From contig NC_090981.1 in NCBI RefSeq assembly GCF_040807025.1, positions 45,685,317 through 45,749,316 on the forward strand: DNA of 64,000 bases, in the 5' to 3' direction. Both the position numbers and the translations under genes were made by a program. This DNA comes from Struthio camelus (Eukaryota > Chordata > Aves > Struthioniformes > Struthionidae). Numbering within the stretch: the stretch's first letter is position 1; each line of letters opens with the position of its first letter. Below are positions 14,171 through 25,002 of this stretch, one piece after another. Below the pieces are notes generated by a model that worked only from the letters and a program-made list of their open reading frames with translations, searched no databases and was not told the DNA's origin.

Positions 14171-16441
14171 ACTTCTGCCACTGTATTAACTTAGACCCCA
14201 CGTTACGAGACGGAACTACTGAAGAACACATAAATTTTCTTCCAGAACTGACTGGGAAGAGCCAGACCTCTGTACAGCTGCTACAGGGAATCCCCATGCC
14301 AACTACAGTTAAAAAAATGATTAGAAGGTTCCAAAGGCAGCAGTAAAAATTAAAGCACCATACCTCGGAAACTATGATGGATACTGTTTTTCACACATCC
14401 TTCTGCAGCTACCTTTAGTAAACTAACAGAACTTCAAATACTCTGAATTCAGTTATTAATATTGGAGCTTATCCCACCAATAAGAATAAGGCCCTGGCCA
14501 ATTTAGAGGGAGATACTACCCATTCCAAATTAGAGTTGCCTAAGAAATTTTTCAAGTACCTGTAACTTTCATTGAGATTTCAAAGAGCTTAAGAATTCCT
14601 CCTAAAGCGAGCACTAGATAAGTGACAAAAGTAGTCATGACCAGGCATTAACAGCTCACAGGAAGACAACTATAAGGCAAGTATCTACTTCAGAAGTGCC
14701 ATTATAATTTGAAGAGAACACAAAGCTCAACACTTAGAAACGGGTAGGTGGGAAGTACCTCTTCTAGAAAAGAAACTCTACTCATATAGCTGCAAAGTCT
14801 CCCATTGGAACTGTGCATTAATCCAAAACAGAAAGATCAGTAACTTCTTGGACCACGTATATTTAGTTCTGCTCATTCCGCCCAGCCAGCTTCATGACAG
14901 GGGCAACAAGACAAGAAGCACCGCACTGCACATATGGTTCTATACCAACTTGGGAGATTTCAGTGTGCTTAGAAGACTTTGTTTGGAAAGGGAGCTCACA
15001 CATCTTGTGAGTGCTGAACTAACCAGCCTGATCTACAGCTTCTTCCAGTTATTACTCTCACAATATACATCTAGATAAGAGAACTAGAAAGAATATTTGC
15101 TTTTAGCAGTTGTTATACTATGCTTATACAATACAGCTTTATGCTTGCAGGATTCATTTATACAGCAATGTGAAACAAAAGTTTGAGAAGCAGTTTTATT
15201 TATAGAAGATGCAAAGGTGTATAATATTGGATATTTAAAAACTTAGAAACTATGAAAAAAAAAGTTGCACACTTCGGAATCACTTACCTTCCCTTCAGTA
15301 GCTCTGCTTTTATAGGGAAACAAGTCCTCCTTACTATCACAAGTAATCTTCAAGGTCTAGACTGTGTCTAATCATTGCATAGATACAGAACAAAGGACAG
15401 CACAAAACGTTCCTCCTCCTTCTTTAATCAATGAAGTTGTGTACAATAAAGGCTGCGCACAAGTGTTGTTCCCTAACATCTTCTTGGCCCTTGGCCGTGC
15501 CAAAAAATGGGATGGAAGAGTAAGGCCGTTCTTTATCTACTGAAATGGATAAAGTGGAGAGGACAGTATATACTATGTTATCTTAACAACATTCAATCAA
15601 ACACAAGAAGCTCCAAAGGCATGGTACCTTCTCATGGTATTACAACCCCCAGAACAGCCACAGCAGCAGAGATATTCATGCTGTCTTCAGAATCCACTTA
15701 ATCATCACTCTTTGTTCTTATCTATAGTGATTATTTAGTATCAAGTATCTACAAATGAGCTCCAGATATAGAAAGAACTAATCTACTTTTCAACTTAAGC
15801 TACCCAAGCAAAGCTTGTCACAATGCTGATATTCTCCAACATAAGTACACTTCCATTTGGTCTACATGAAGCCAAACTAAGATCTGCTTAACTTTATCTT
15901 TCAATTATGCAAAATGCTGATGCATTTTTAAAGGTGGAAGGGGCAATCTAGTGTTGAAACACCACGCTCCTCTATCACCCTCAGGGGAAGCACAGATGAA
16001 AATAAACAAATAGGTCAAACATCCATACGTAAATTAAAGCATGAAAAAACTAGTATCTTAAAGACCAACAGAAAAAGCTGAATTATTCCAAGATTATTAT
16101 ATAATAAAAATACTACCAATCTCAACATAGTAATATTTGCTTTTCTCATTTTTCTTACACAGGCAGAACATGAGATTTATATTCCCTCTCCTCAAGCAGC
16201 ATCCTCACTCTCAAAACTTTATATTTAAAACCTTTTACTCACAGTACATAAACATTGTATTCTTAATTGGAAGTGAAAAAGATGGCTATAAAGCAATTGT
16301 TTTAGAGCCAGAAGTCTTTCAAACAAAAACCCCCAGGCATCTTGTCGTTAAAGCAGACAAGTTAATCTCTCGATCACCCTTACAATCTTAAAAAGTTGCA
16401 TAGACTAGCTCTAGGTTGAAGTACACTAGGCAATATTATTG

Positions 16442-16505
16442 AGTATCAGCACATAATTTTTGCTGATACTTACCCAGCAAGAGACTGTGCCAGCTGTGCT
16501 GATAC
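16442..16505. repeat. 10-bp hairpin plus a third copy of the arm
   Basis: AGTATCAGCA at 16442-16451 and TGCTGATACT at 16461-16470 are exact reverse complements around a 9-nt loop. A third copy of the right-arm core, GTGCTGATAC, lies at 16496-16505. The cluster forms a small stem and a nearby direct repeat inside the putative ERBIN intron. Function unknown. Confidence 0.8.
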
Positions 16506-19500
16506 AGTGGGCTCTGCATGCCACCTTCACAGTGGAAATTGCAGTGGCATACCGCAGCTGACCCCCAACGGACGAGGGGAACTGTAAGGACTGTGGGAAA
16601 ACATGGTGTGTTTCAAGCTTTGACAAGCCAAAAAAAAAAAAGGTACTTCTTGTCCAGAACTGGACCAGAGTCTGCCAGGCGAGTAGCCATGGAACTGTTT
16701 ACAAGTTACCCACAATACTTACAGAGAGATATCCCCTACACATTCAAAACACTAAGAAAATCTCTCAATACCAGTTAAACTTTCAGAAGTTGTAGAAAAA
16801 GTAATCCATACCTCACATGTGCACCAGACTTTACAAGATGTTTCAAAGACACTAAGCTAGCAATTGAATAGGTTACATCAAATGCTGTGCATTTTCAATT
16901 TTAAAACTAAAAACATAGATAGTAATTTACAGACTTTTTAGTAAGGAAAGTGAAAAGTGTTACTCATGCTCAATGTTTTCATGCTGACGTGAAAAGTGGA
17001 GTTATCTGACAAGTTGCTTTACTTACTCAAAAGCTGACTCAAAAGCAAAAGAAAAAAGTGATATATCTAAACCTTTATTTTGCAGATAGTTCACGTTTAA
17101 CTACCTACCTCAGCTGTCATAATCAACATTTGCAGGCTCACACAGGGGTATAATCTACTATTTTGCTATCAGTAGGAGCAGCTTTTTCTTCAAGTCAACT
17201 AGGTACACTTGGAAAAGTTTAGGTTTGTAATTTCACTATGTGGAGTAAATGTTAGATGCTCCTTTAGTGAATCAAGTTATGCCATAGGGAGAATCTACTG
17301 TTAAGAAGAAATACTAGACACTTGATCTTTATATAAGATTTTCCCTGGAAGACTTTCCTTTTTGTTTGGGAGCAGGAAGGACACCAAAAAAAAAAAAAAA
17401 CCAAAGCAGTCAGCCAATAATTCATTACACCCCTACGGGAAAGCTCAGTTGAGGAATTCTGCTCCCATCCCTTTCTATTTCTAGAACCTGCTGCTAACGT
17501 GGTAACTTCAATATACATATTTATCACATTTATGATTTTATACACACATATATATGCATGATCCCTTCCCTTAATTTAGATGTTTCAAGTATCGTTCTTT
17601 ACACCTAGGGGTACAGACTCTGAATGAATTCCACTTGAGATAAATCATAACCTTGTTTTATTATGCCACCACAGCTTAAGACACTAGGCAATTCTCAATG
17701 AGTAATGCTTTCTCCACAGAGCCCCCCAATCAATTCTGTATGAACACGATGTGCAAATGGGTATTTTTACAGTGCACTACATTTATACTACACATTATTA
17801 ACTCACCCATTTATAAGGCAAGTCTGTTCATATTTTCACTAAAATTGTTGAAACAATATCCTATGGTCTTCATGATAGCATGCCATACATGTAACTTCTA
17901 GCTCTTTGATCGTAAGCATACCTCAAGTTACCAACGTTTACGTGAATTTAAATTTAATTAACAAGTAAGGAACAGCCAGGTAGGAAGACTGTTCCCCCAA
18001 GCCATCAACACATACCTATGAAAGTGCTGTTTCAAACAACGTGAGCTGCCATGGGTATACCTAAATCATTTTATTCATAAAATGAGTATCAATGTCAATC
18101 TAATTCTTAGCTGAGACACAGTTGGTCTTGAGAAGAAACACAGTCCTTTATTACTACTAAACTATGTTAATGATGTGACCGGCATTCTATGATACCATTA
18201 ACTGTGAGCAGTAGTGAATTACATTTTCATCATTAAAAAGGGACTTATCCATAGCTACCATGGTGACAAAACACTAGTGTAAGAAGTTGTGCCTCCACTA
18301 CAAGGATCTATTCTTCTGCATGGTATTGAAAAAATATCAAGTGCATCATGAGAAACACAAAAGGTCTGAAAAGAAACAAAAATGCATCCATTAAGAACAT
18401 AGGGTTTACAACTGAATTTGTCATGCATTGCTAAAAGTCGTTGTTCCCCCCCCCACACACCCTCTCATAGAATCTCAAGTCATTATTGGGGCTGTAACAC
18501 TGCCTTGGAAAGTGATCGTTCTTTGTAAAGGGATTACTCTATTTAGACTTCACTGCTTTTCTGCCAAGCATCAGCCATATAAGGAAACTGAAGTTCACTA
18601 CCATTTATTTTGCTCAGTCCTTTCAGTCACCTAAGAATAACCTTTACTGCTGCCTAGAAAGGTAAATTTGTAAGTTGCAAACCAAATCACTTGTTATCAG
18701 CAACAGAAGCCACTTTAGGTCAGTTAAAGTTTAACATTTTTCCTTGCACTGTATCATTTAATGAAACAGCCTGAGTGGAATTAATAATGTTTTCTCATAC
18801 ACTAGACTACACTGATGCTGTTGAAGAACTACAAATATCATAGTCTTAAAGTGTTTGCATAAGAGTTACTTTGTCCGGTTCTCATAAATATCAACACATC
18901 CATCTCAGATACCTGAGAGACGGAAGAACGTGCATCCTGTCTGACAAAGGCACTGCTTTTGAGTTTGTCAAACAAGAATAATGATTTAGAAAAATAAGCT
19001 AGTACAGAGCTATGGCTTATAGTTCATTTTAAACATTCACAGGACAAGCAATTCCATGTCTCCATGAAGAAACTAACCAATAATTACCTCTTGGAGGCAT
19101 ATGAAATCAATCTGTGGTGAGCAACATTGCTTTCACTAAATGCAACTATTTGACATAACAAGCAGTAATCACCAGCACTACAAAAACCTTGCACCAGAAC
19201 TACACGTTTAGTTTACTATCAACAGCTTCAGACAGGAGTCTTTTAAAAAAAAAAAAAAAAAAAGATAAAGGAGAAAGTGGTCACCCAAACCAAACAAGGC
19301 TATGTTATCCCAGAGGTTCCACGGCACTTCTAAGAAATCAGACAAGTTGCATTGGGTTTTTTCTTTTCTTTTTTTTTTTTTTAAACGGAGGTTCTATAGA
19401 TGAACTCGTGCAAGGATCAAAATGCAATGCAGACCTCTCCTATACAAGTTGAAAAATAGGCAGCCTAACTCGTCATCTTGAGAAAGGAGGCAGAGGGGAG

Positions 19501-20250
19501 AAAGAGAGGTGGCAGCAATAATCGAGGGAAAAAAACTGCGACAGTATTTACAGGGGAATACGAGGACAAATCTTTAAAAAAGAAATTTAACAGTTACTTT
19601 TAAGAAGGCGAGCTACACACTTCGGGTATTCCAGAAGACAAGGTTAAAGACAAACAAGAAATAGCAGATATAGGGAGCTCCAAACGTCAAGATCTTTCGA
19701 TTAAATAAAAAAGAGATTATCTCCTTCAGGACTTCTTATTTCCTGATAATTATACTTGCAGGGTTAGCAATTGTTTTCAAAGGGAAGGAGCTGAAGCAGC
19801 ACAGTTACAGAGCCGGGCAGTTTCAGTTCAGTACCTTCTTCCACTGAACAAAGAAACTTCTGTGTCCGAGGAGCTTAAAAACTTTCGGGCTCCCCAGATT
19901 GTTTCCTCAACCTCCATGAAAACAGCGCCTACGTCCATACAAACAGCATTTTAGCGGGGGAGGGAGGGTGGACAACACAAAGGGCAGTCAAACTATGAAA
20001 GGCAGAGAACACAAGCCGATCAGAAAATAAAGGCCAAAAACAAGATATCAAAATGAAACAGGAACTCCTTCCTTTCTCCTCTCCCCCTTCAACAGAGGAA
20101 GGCTCTTTCTGTTGTTGTTGTTGCTGCTACCTCCCAAACCTTCTCCATTTAATTTACCTTGTCTATCGGGCGTCTAAACCAGATCCAGCAGGCAGGAGTT
20201 CCTTCCGATCCCAAAGAAATATATTAAATCCAACCAAGTTTTCTTCTCAT
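16506..20250 (-). other. Putative ERBIN intron 1, promoter-proximal part
   Basis: Intron-like sequence leading into the CpG island, with no coding exon seen. It holds an A15 run at 17386-17400, a C10 run near 18446, an A19 run at 19245-19263 and a T14 run at 19369-19382. GC content rises only from about 20.25 kb, where the CpG island begins. Confidence 0.45.
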
Positions 20251-20296
20251 AGAAGGGAGGAGGGGGCGGAAGGGAGGAAGGAGGAGGGAAAAAAAA
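20251..20296 (+). repeat. Polypurine tract at the CpG-island edge
   Basis: 46 bases containing a single pyrimidine (C at 20267), with GGAGG-like repeats ending in A8. Such polypurine/polypyrimidine tracts can adopt triplex structure. It sits exactly at the left border of the CpG island, inside putative ERBIN intron 1. Confidence 0.75.
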
Positions 20297-20687
20297 TGCA
20301 ACAGCTCTCGACGAGGACGGAGGCGTTTGCAGACCGGGGCGTGCGACGTACGTGTGCAGGGGGGAGGGCGGCGGCGAAGCCGGGCTTCTCCCGGCCCCTG
20401 CCGGCGGCGGCGCCGGGCTCTGCCCCGCGGGCGGCCCCGAGCCGCGCCGGCCCCGCCCGGCGCCGCGACCGCCCCGCAGAAACGGTGCCCGGCGGCGAGC
20501 CCGCAGCGCCCCCCGCCCCGCAGCCAGCCACCCTCCCTCCGGAGGGCCGGCACGGCACGGCAAGGCCTGCCGCCGCCGCCACCCCTCCTCGCCTGCCCCC
20601 CGCCGGCGCTGCGCCCCGCTCCGCTCCGCGCCGTCCCAACAGCTCCTCACCCCGGCCGCATTCCTGCCTGCCCTGCCCCACCCCCCC

Positions 20688-20716
20688 CCGCCGCCGCCGC
20701 CGCCGCCGCCGCCGCC
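20688..20716. repeat. (CCG)n triplet tract, CGG on the transcribed minus strand
   Basis: 29 bases of uninterrupted CCG repeat (nine to ten units), preceded by a C run. In the ERBIN sense direction it reads as CGG/GGC repeats, 30-60 bases past the candidate exon 1 donor, or within the 5' UTR if the alternative donor is used. CGG tracts in CpG-island promoters are known to be length-variable; this one is short. Confidence 0.9.
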
Positions 20717-20745
20717 AAGGGCACGAGGGGAGCGGCCAACCGCCT

Positions 20746-20752
20746 CCTCACC
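20746..20752 (-). promoter_or_regulatory. Candidate splice donor of ERBIN exon 1
   Basis: Read on the minus strand the sequence is AGGCAG|GTGAGG, a close match to the consensus CAG|GTRAGT. A second minus-strand candidate, CCGGG|GTGAGG, lies about 100 bp further downstream near 20650. Using that one would put the CCG tract inside the exon and not in the intron. Confidence 0.5.
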
Positions 20753-21240
20753 TGCCTCTGCCTGCCGCGCCGCCGCCGCGCCGCCGCCCTCTCTCCCCGC
20801 CTCCTTTCTTACACTTCTCCCTTTTTTCTCGCTTTCTCAGCCTCCCCCCTCCCGGCCTTCTCCTGGCCTCAACGGCGGCGGCGGCGGCAGGGGAAGCCCC
20901 GGGAGACGGGAAGGCAGCTGGGGAGGGAGCGGGGGCCTGCAGAAATGGCCCGGAGGCCAGGAAACGGGGGGGGGGGGGAGGGGGGCGGTTAAACGGTGAG
21001 ACGCCCGCGCGCTGCGCGCGCCCCTGCGGCTGCCGGGCCGCGCCGCGCGCCGCCGCCGCCCGCCCGCCCAGGCCGCGGGAGGCACTGCAGCGGGGGGCGG
21101 AGCGCCGCGCCGCCGCCGGAGTTGGCCGCCGCGGGCAGGCGCGCCGCTCGCGCCCTCTCCGGCCGCGGCGGGAGGGGAGGGGAAGGGAACAGCGCCGCCG
21201 CCGTCGCGTCAGAGTCCTCCCCCTCCCCCGCCCCCGCCCC
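20752..21240 (-). other. Putative non-coding ERBIN exon 1 (5' UTR); upstream end uncertain
   Basis: Inferred first exon on the minus strand. The downstream edge is set by the strong donor AGGCAG|GTGAGG at 20752/20751. The upstream edge is only a guess: it is placed just left of the CCAAT/GC-box module and at the point where base-composition skew changes (about 21240). There is no TATA box, as expected for a CpG-island promoter with dispersed start sites. Known human ERBIN transcripts have a non-coding first exon and a long first intron, which fits the absence of a coding exon in the next 20 kb. The gene product would be a basolateral LRR-PDZ scaffold binding ERBB2, but none of that protein is encoded here. 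Confidence 0.35.
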
Positions 21241-21281
21241 CGCCTCGGCCGGAGCCGTGTGGCGCTGAGCGCGGGCGGCGG

Positions 21282-21345
21282 CGGCACAGCCAATCCCGAG
21301 CAAGGGGGCGGGCCGGCGCAGCCAATGGCGCTGCTCGGGGGGCGG
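21282..21345. promoter_or_regulatory. Duplicated CCAAT-box plus GC-box module
   Basis: Two near-copies of one layout repeat at a 32-bp period. CCAAT (context CAGCCAAT) lies at 21290-21294 and 21322-21326. Each copy is followed by a GC box: GGGGGCGGG at 21304-21312 and GGGGCGGG near 21338-21345. The CAGCCAAT context is the classic NF-Y site, and GGGCGGG is the Sp1/KLF site. The 32-bp period is close to three helical turns, so both NF-Y sites would face the same side of the DNA. This is the likely core activator block between putative divergent start regions. Confidence 0.65.
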
Positions 21346-21398
21346 GAGCGCGGCGGGCGGCGGGCTGCGCCGCGAGGAATGGGGCGCGGCGGCGGCGG

Positions 21399-21411
21399 GG
21401 GTCAAAGGGCA
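21399..21411 (+). promoter_or_regulatory. DR1-like nuclear-receptor motif
   Basis: GGGTCA-A-AGGGCA: two direct half-sites with one-base spacing, close to the DR1 consensus bound by COUP-TF, HNF4, RXR and PPAR/RXR. It lies in the CpG island on the side facing away from ERBIN. A single 13-bp match is only suggestive. Confidence 0.35.
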
Positions 21412-21869
21412 AGGGGCCGGGCGGGGGCCGGCGGCAGGCCGAGGCCGGGCCGGGCCGGGCCGGGGCGGCGGGCCTGGGTCGCGGGGCCTCGGCGGGCCGG
21501 GCCAGCCGGGCCGCGGGCGCCTGCTGGTGCCCTGTCTCGCCCGCGCAGCACACAGGAGTTAGCGAATGAAGGTGCAGCTATTTTTCCTTCGTGTATCTGG
21601 CAGAGTCACTAAAGCGGGTTCAGGGGGTGGCTCGTTTTCCTTCTGAAGGAACGAGACAGATTCAGTCCGGAAAGACAAGCGTTTCCTTGGGCGTGAGCAG
21701 CTCGGCTTCCTAATTCAATAATTGCACGTATTGTATCCCAGTCGCCGAAACAATCGATCATGTATCAGACGTTTGCTGACTTACACTGGCAGCGGTCCTG
21801 GCAGCTGTCACCTCGTTGTGCCTTCTGCTCCAGTAACTGAGTTATCAGGAGCCTGGGAGAAGGAACCAA

Positions 21870-21886
21870 GGGGGGGGGGGGGGGGG
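21870..21886 (+). repeat. G17 homopolymer
   Basis: Seventeen consecutive G followed by an A-rich purine stretch, just outside the CpG island. Long G runs are uncommon, form quadruplexes and are prone to sequencing and assembly length error. Confidence 0.9.
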
Positions 21887-23039
21887 AGGAAAAGAAAACA
21901 GTCTCCAGCCGCCAAACAAGATGTTTGGATGCGTTATATCAAACTTAGTTGCAAGTAACAGCAATTACAATAATGTTACATATATAGTTACACTTTCACA
22001 TAAACCCTGGAATACAAAGTTGTATTTTCTCTTTAAGAATTTCAGCTCCCTCAATACAACAACAGGATGTTACTGTATGTAAAATGCTGTAATATCTACT
22101 AATGTACAAGTATATTTGAAAAGCAGACAGTGTAGGTCACTGACTGATACTCGTTTGTGTTAGATCTCAACTGTATGTTGATGGAAATGTTCTTGTATTT
22201 AATTTCCTTGATTGTCTGACACAGATATTTGATAACCTATTGTGTACGCAATATGCCATTTTAACAGCCCTGGAGTCTCAAGTTCTGTTCGGCCACAAAA
22301 CAGAGAGCATAGATGACAGCGGGTCAGATTTACACATGCTGCTCACCTTATGTTCCTTAATTGTGTTCTGCAGAGACCACGTCTAAGGATAGAGGTAGTT
22401 TCATTTTCATGCCCGTTTAATCTCTGGCTTCTCTGCTGGGACTACCACCAACTTAGCTGGGATAGTGCTTTATTATGATAATGTGTGTTTACTGAGAAAT
22501 GGACAAAATGCTAAAAAAAGCCATTTTGCATGAGCCACAAAACAGCAATGGAAAGCAGTATGTCAGGTTAGTATCAACTTGCCTCTGATTTTAGCAGGCA
22601 CCTAGAAGTGGAAAGTTGTTTAAACCATTACTAGTCCTTCAAAATGACTCCAATTAATATTTCCTGTTCAGGATCATTAATCGCTTCATTCAGTTCCTTG
22701 CGGGGCTTTGGATGAAGATAGTTTAATCATTAGCAACAAGATGTACTGTGGATCACATGCATGTAAGTCCACAATGTTTAACAGTACTGTTATTTATTTA
22801 CAACTTCTTATCTGTGTATGGGATTCATATATTTATCTAACATGTATCCATTCAGATACAGAAAGTAAAGACACACTTCTATTAGGATAATAATGAAACT
22901 TTTTTATTGTTTCTTTACTTTTCAGTGAATTGTCTCTCCATCTTAACAGCGCATATAAACCCCTTTGGGGATTACATTTATGCTTAGTTTCAAACCTTTA
23001 AACTAAATTACTATAACCATCAGCATCTGTAAAAAAGAA

Positions 23040-23083
23040 TTTTTTATATATATATAAAAAAATGTTTTATATATATATATATT
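23040..23083. repeat. AT palindrome and TA-repeat cluster
   Basis: 23040-23061 is a self-complementary block, T6 then alternating AT then A6. A second alternating TA stretch lies at 23068-23081. Together they form a likely cruciform or easily melting site. No gene association. Confidence 0.8.
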
Positions 23084-24574
23084 TCCCAAAGCATTAAATC
23101 GCCTCCATTCTTTTTGTGCTCAGATAAGCCATTTTCTTCAGATGAGTCTCTTTCATACTAAGGCCAAGCACGAGAACTTCAGCCCCTAAAGTAAAAAGCA
23201 CTGACAAAAGGATCTAAAATTTCTCGGTATACTGCACTACACCGAAGCTTTAATAAAGTTACTAATATTTTATCTCATGTGAACAATTGATCATTCCTGT
23301 CAAATTTCCAATAAAGTATCCTTATCATAATTAATATGAATGCCTGTCTGTAACTGATGTCCTCCTCCTTTTCATGAACTCTTCAAGGCACCTGCCTTAC
23401 GCATGAGATTACCATAACCTTTTTTAACGTGAAATTGTTCTTTGGCAATGTTTATTTCACATTGCCCAATGCATTTATTGATGCAGCTGGATAATAGATG
23501 GGTGTGGGAAATTTATAGCAACTGTTGTTCCCATGGAGGATCTACTGTAGTTGCGATGTTAGTTTCAATGTAAGATTTTGTTTCACTTACAGTTTTAGCC
23601 ATCAAAAATAAAAGCCTAGCCAAAGATTACTGAAACTATAGATAGCTAGACCACAGCTCCTGAAGACATTTTACATAGACAAGATACAACTATCTATATA
23701 AATTAAGAAATACCGAGAATTATCCCAGGGATTTAAAAGTGCTATAAATATCAAGACAGTATTTAGATTACAGCTACAACAGAGTCCCCAGCAACATTAA
23801 TTCCCAGAGTTGGTATCCCAGTTACCATATAATTACAGATTAAGTGCACAAAGTACAAAATATAAAGTTACATAATGAGACACTTTCAAGTGAGACTATG
23901 CAGGTGATCCTAGTGAAAGTTTAAACAAATTCTTCATACATGGTTTCACATTAGACACCAAGCCTAAACGTCTCTCATTCAAATTTCTATTTTTATATTT
24001 GAAAATTGACATTAGTAAATATTGCAACAGCACACAGCTAAACTGAAAGAACAGTTGCTGAAAGAGCCACATCTATATTTATCCCTTTCAAGACTTCAAA
24101 TGGTCTGAACAACGTATATGTTGTTGTTTGGAGTAACAATGTTTTATTGCTGCTTTTTCCTGTCCTTACCACTATTGTTAGTTATATTCATGGGTTGCAG
24201 CTTTTCTAAGAGTTAGATTGAAAAGCCTTCAGCGTCAGCAGTTTTTCTCATTAGATGTTTAGGTAATGACTTGAACAATGGATTTTAACTTGAATTGAAT
24301 TGGGGCTTCTGGGCATCATTGCAATATAAGTATTAAATTATAATTAGTAAAAATAATAACTGCCTGAAAGACATAAAGGGACAATAGGCAATCATTTCTG
24401 TAACAAGTAAACATTGGAGTTTTGTTATTTATTTTGGATATTCCATAACTTAAATATGCCCATATGCCAAAAGTCTTACTGTAACATTTTCTGAATTGAT
24501 CTGATTCACAACTGTATGACACCACTTTCATGCTGATGAGTCTGAGTTACATCAGCACAAAACTGGTATGGTTT

Positions 24575-24630
24575 AGGCCTAGAAGTATATTGTCAGGCCT
24601 AGAAGTATTAGGATTTAAGCCTAGAAGTAC
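24575..24630 (+). repeat. Three-copy short repeat, period 20-22 bp
   Basis: Imperfect copies of AGGCCTAGAAGTAT begin at 24575, 24595 and 24617. The third copy starts AAGCC and ends TAC. This is a small local tandem amplification in intergenic DNA. Confidence 0.85.
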
Positions 24631-25002
24631 ATTGTTACAACTTCCTAAGTGAAGTGTGTAGGTTCCTATCCACTGCATGTGAACAGATACTAAGTAAACA
24701 GTTCGTACTCAGTTTAACTTTGTGACAGTCCCAAATTTACGCTGCTTAAATATTACATTACACCATACAAAGAGGTTTTCTCTATATTTGGTTGCAGTAT
24801 ATTTCAAATAGTAATCAAATATAGTGATGAACATAAATGTATTGTGTGACTAAGATTTGGAGTATTATGCAAGTTCCAATAAAAAGCTTTGTAACACCAC
24901 AACCTATTTTGTATATGCTCTGTTCCAGAAATGGTTAGGAATGTTTTAGAGTTATTTTTAAACATTTTATTGTGACTTTTTGTTTGTATTTCTCTTCCTT
25001 AG

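Larger units (their letters stand above)
3502..16441 (-). other. Putative ERBIN intron 1, middle part: no exon seen
   Basis: About 13 kb of AT-rich intron-like sequence. The open frames are short and lack family signatures, Kozak-plus-splice context, or CpG enrichment. The visible structure is limited to homopolymer and simple repeats, listed separately, and a G7-A-G7 run at 11090-11104 that could form a quadruplex. No tRNA internal promoter boxes, snRNA-like sequence or recognisable transposon was found by eye. Confidence 0.45.
20290..21560. promoter_or_regulatory. CpG island; putative ERBIN promoter, probably bidirectional
   Basis: About 1.27 kb of extremely GC-rich, CpG-dense DNA in an otherwise AT-rich window; this is the only CpG island present. 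It carries GC boxes, two CCAAT boxes, a CCG triplet tract and strong splice-donor sequences on the minus strand. Long open frames run through it on both strands, but their arginine, alanine, proline and glycine composition is what GC-rich DNA produces by chance, so I do not call proteins here. Vertebrate promoters of broadly expressed genes typically look like this. Assignment to ERBIN is by position: the CpG island promoter 3' of NLN on the same strand in human is ERBIN's. A different or additional gene cannot be excluded from sequence alone. Confidence 0.75.
21561..25002. other. Intergenic, right of the CpG island
   Basis: GC falls quickly to background. The stretch holds a G17 run, an AT palindrome and a small three-copy repeat, all listed separately. 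If a divergent transcript leaves the CpG island on the plus strand, this would be its first intron; I could not pick its donor with confidence. No coding exon or recognisable transposon seen. Confidence 0.45.

Noticed and set aside
14600-14650. Possible ERBIN start: minus-strand ATGACTACT resembles Met-Thr-Thr
   Set aside because: The next codons read Phe-Val-Thr-Tyr, not Lys-Arg-Ser-Leu, and no leucine-rich-repeat frame follows.
20053-21612. A 519-codon plus-strand open frame and several overlapping long frames on both strands across the CpG island
   Set aside because: Almost entirely Arg/Ala/Pro/Gly from GC-rich triplets, present in several frames and both strands at once, with no domain. 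These are expected by chance where stop codons are rare.
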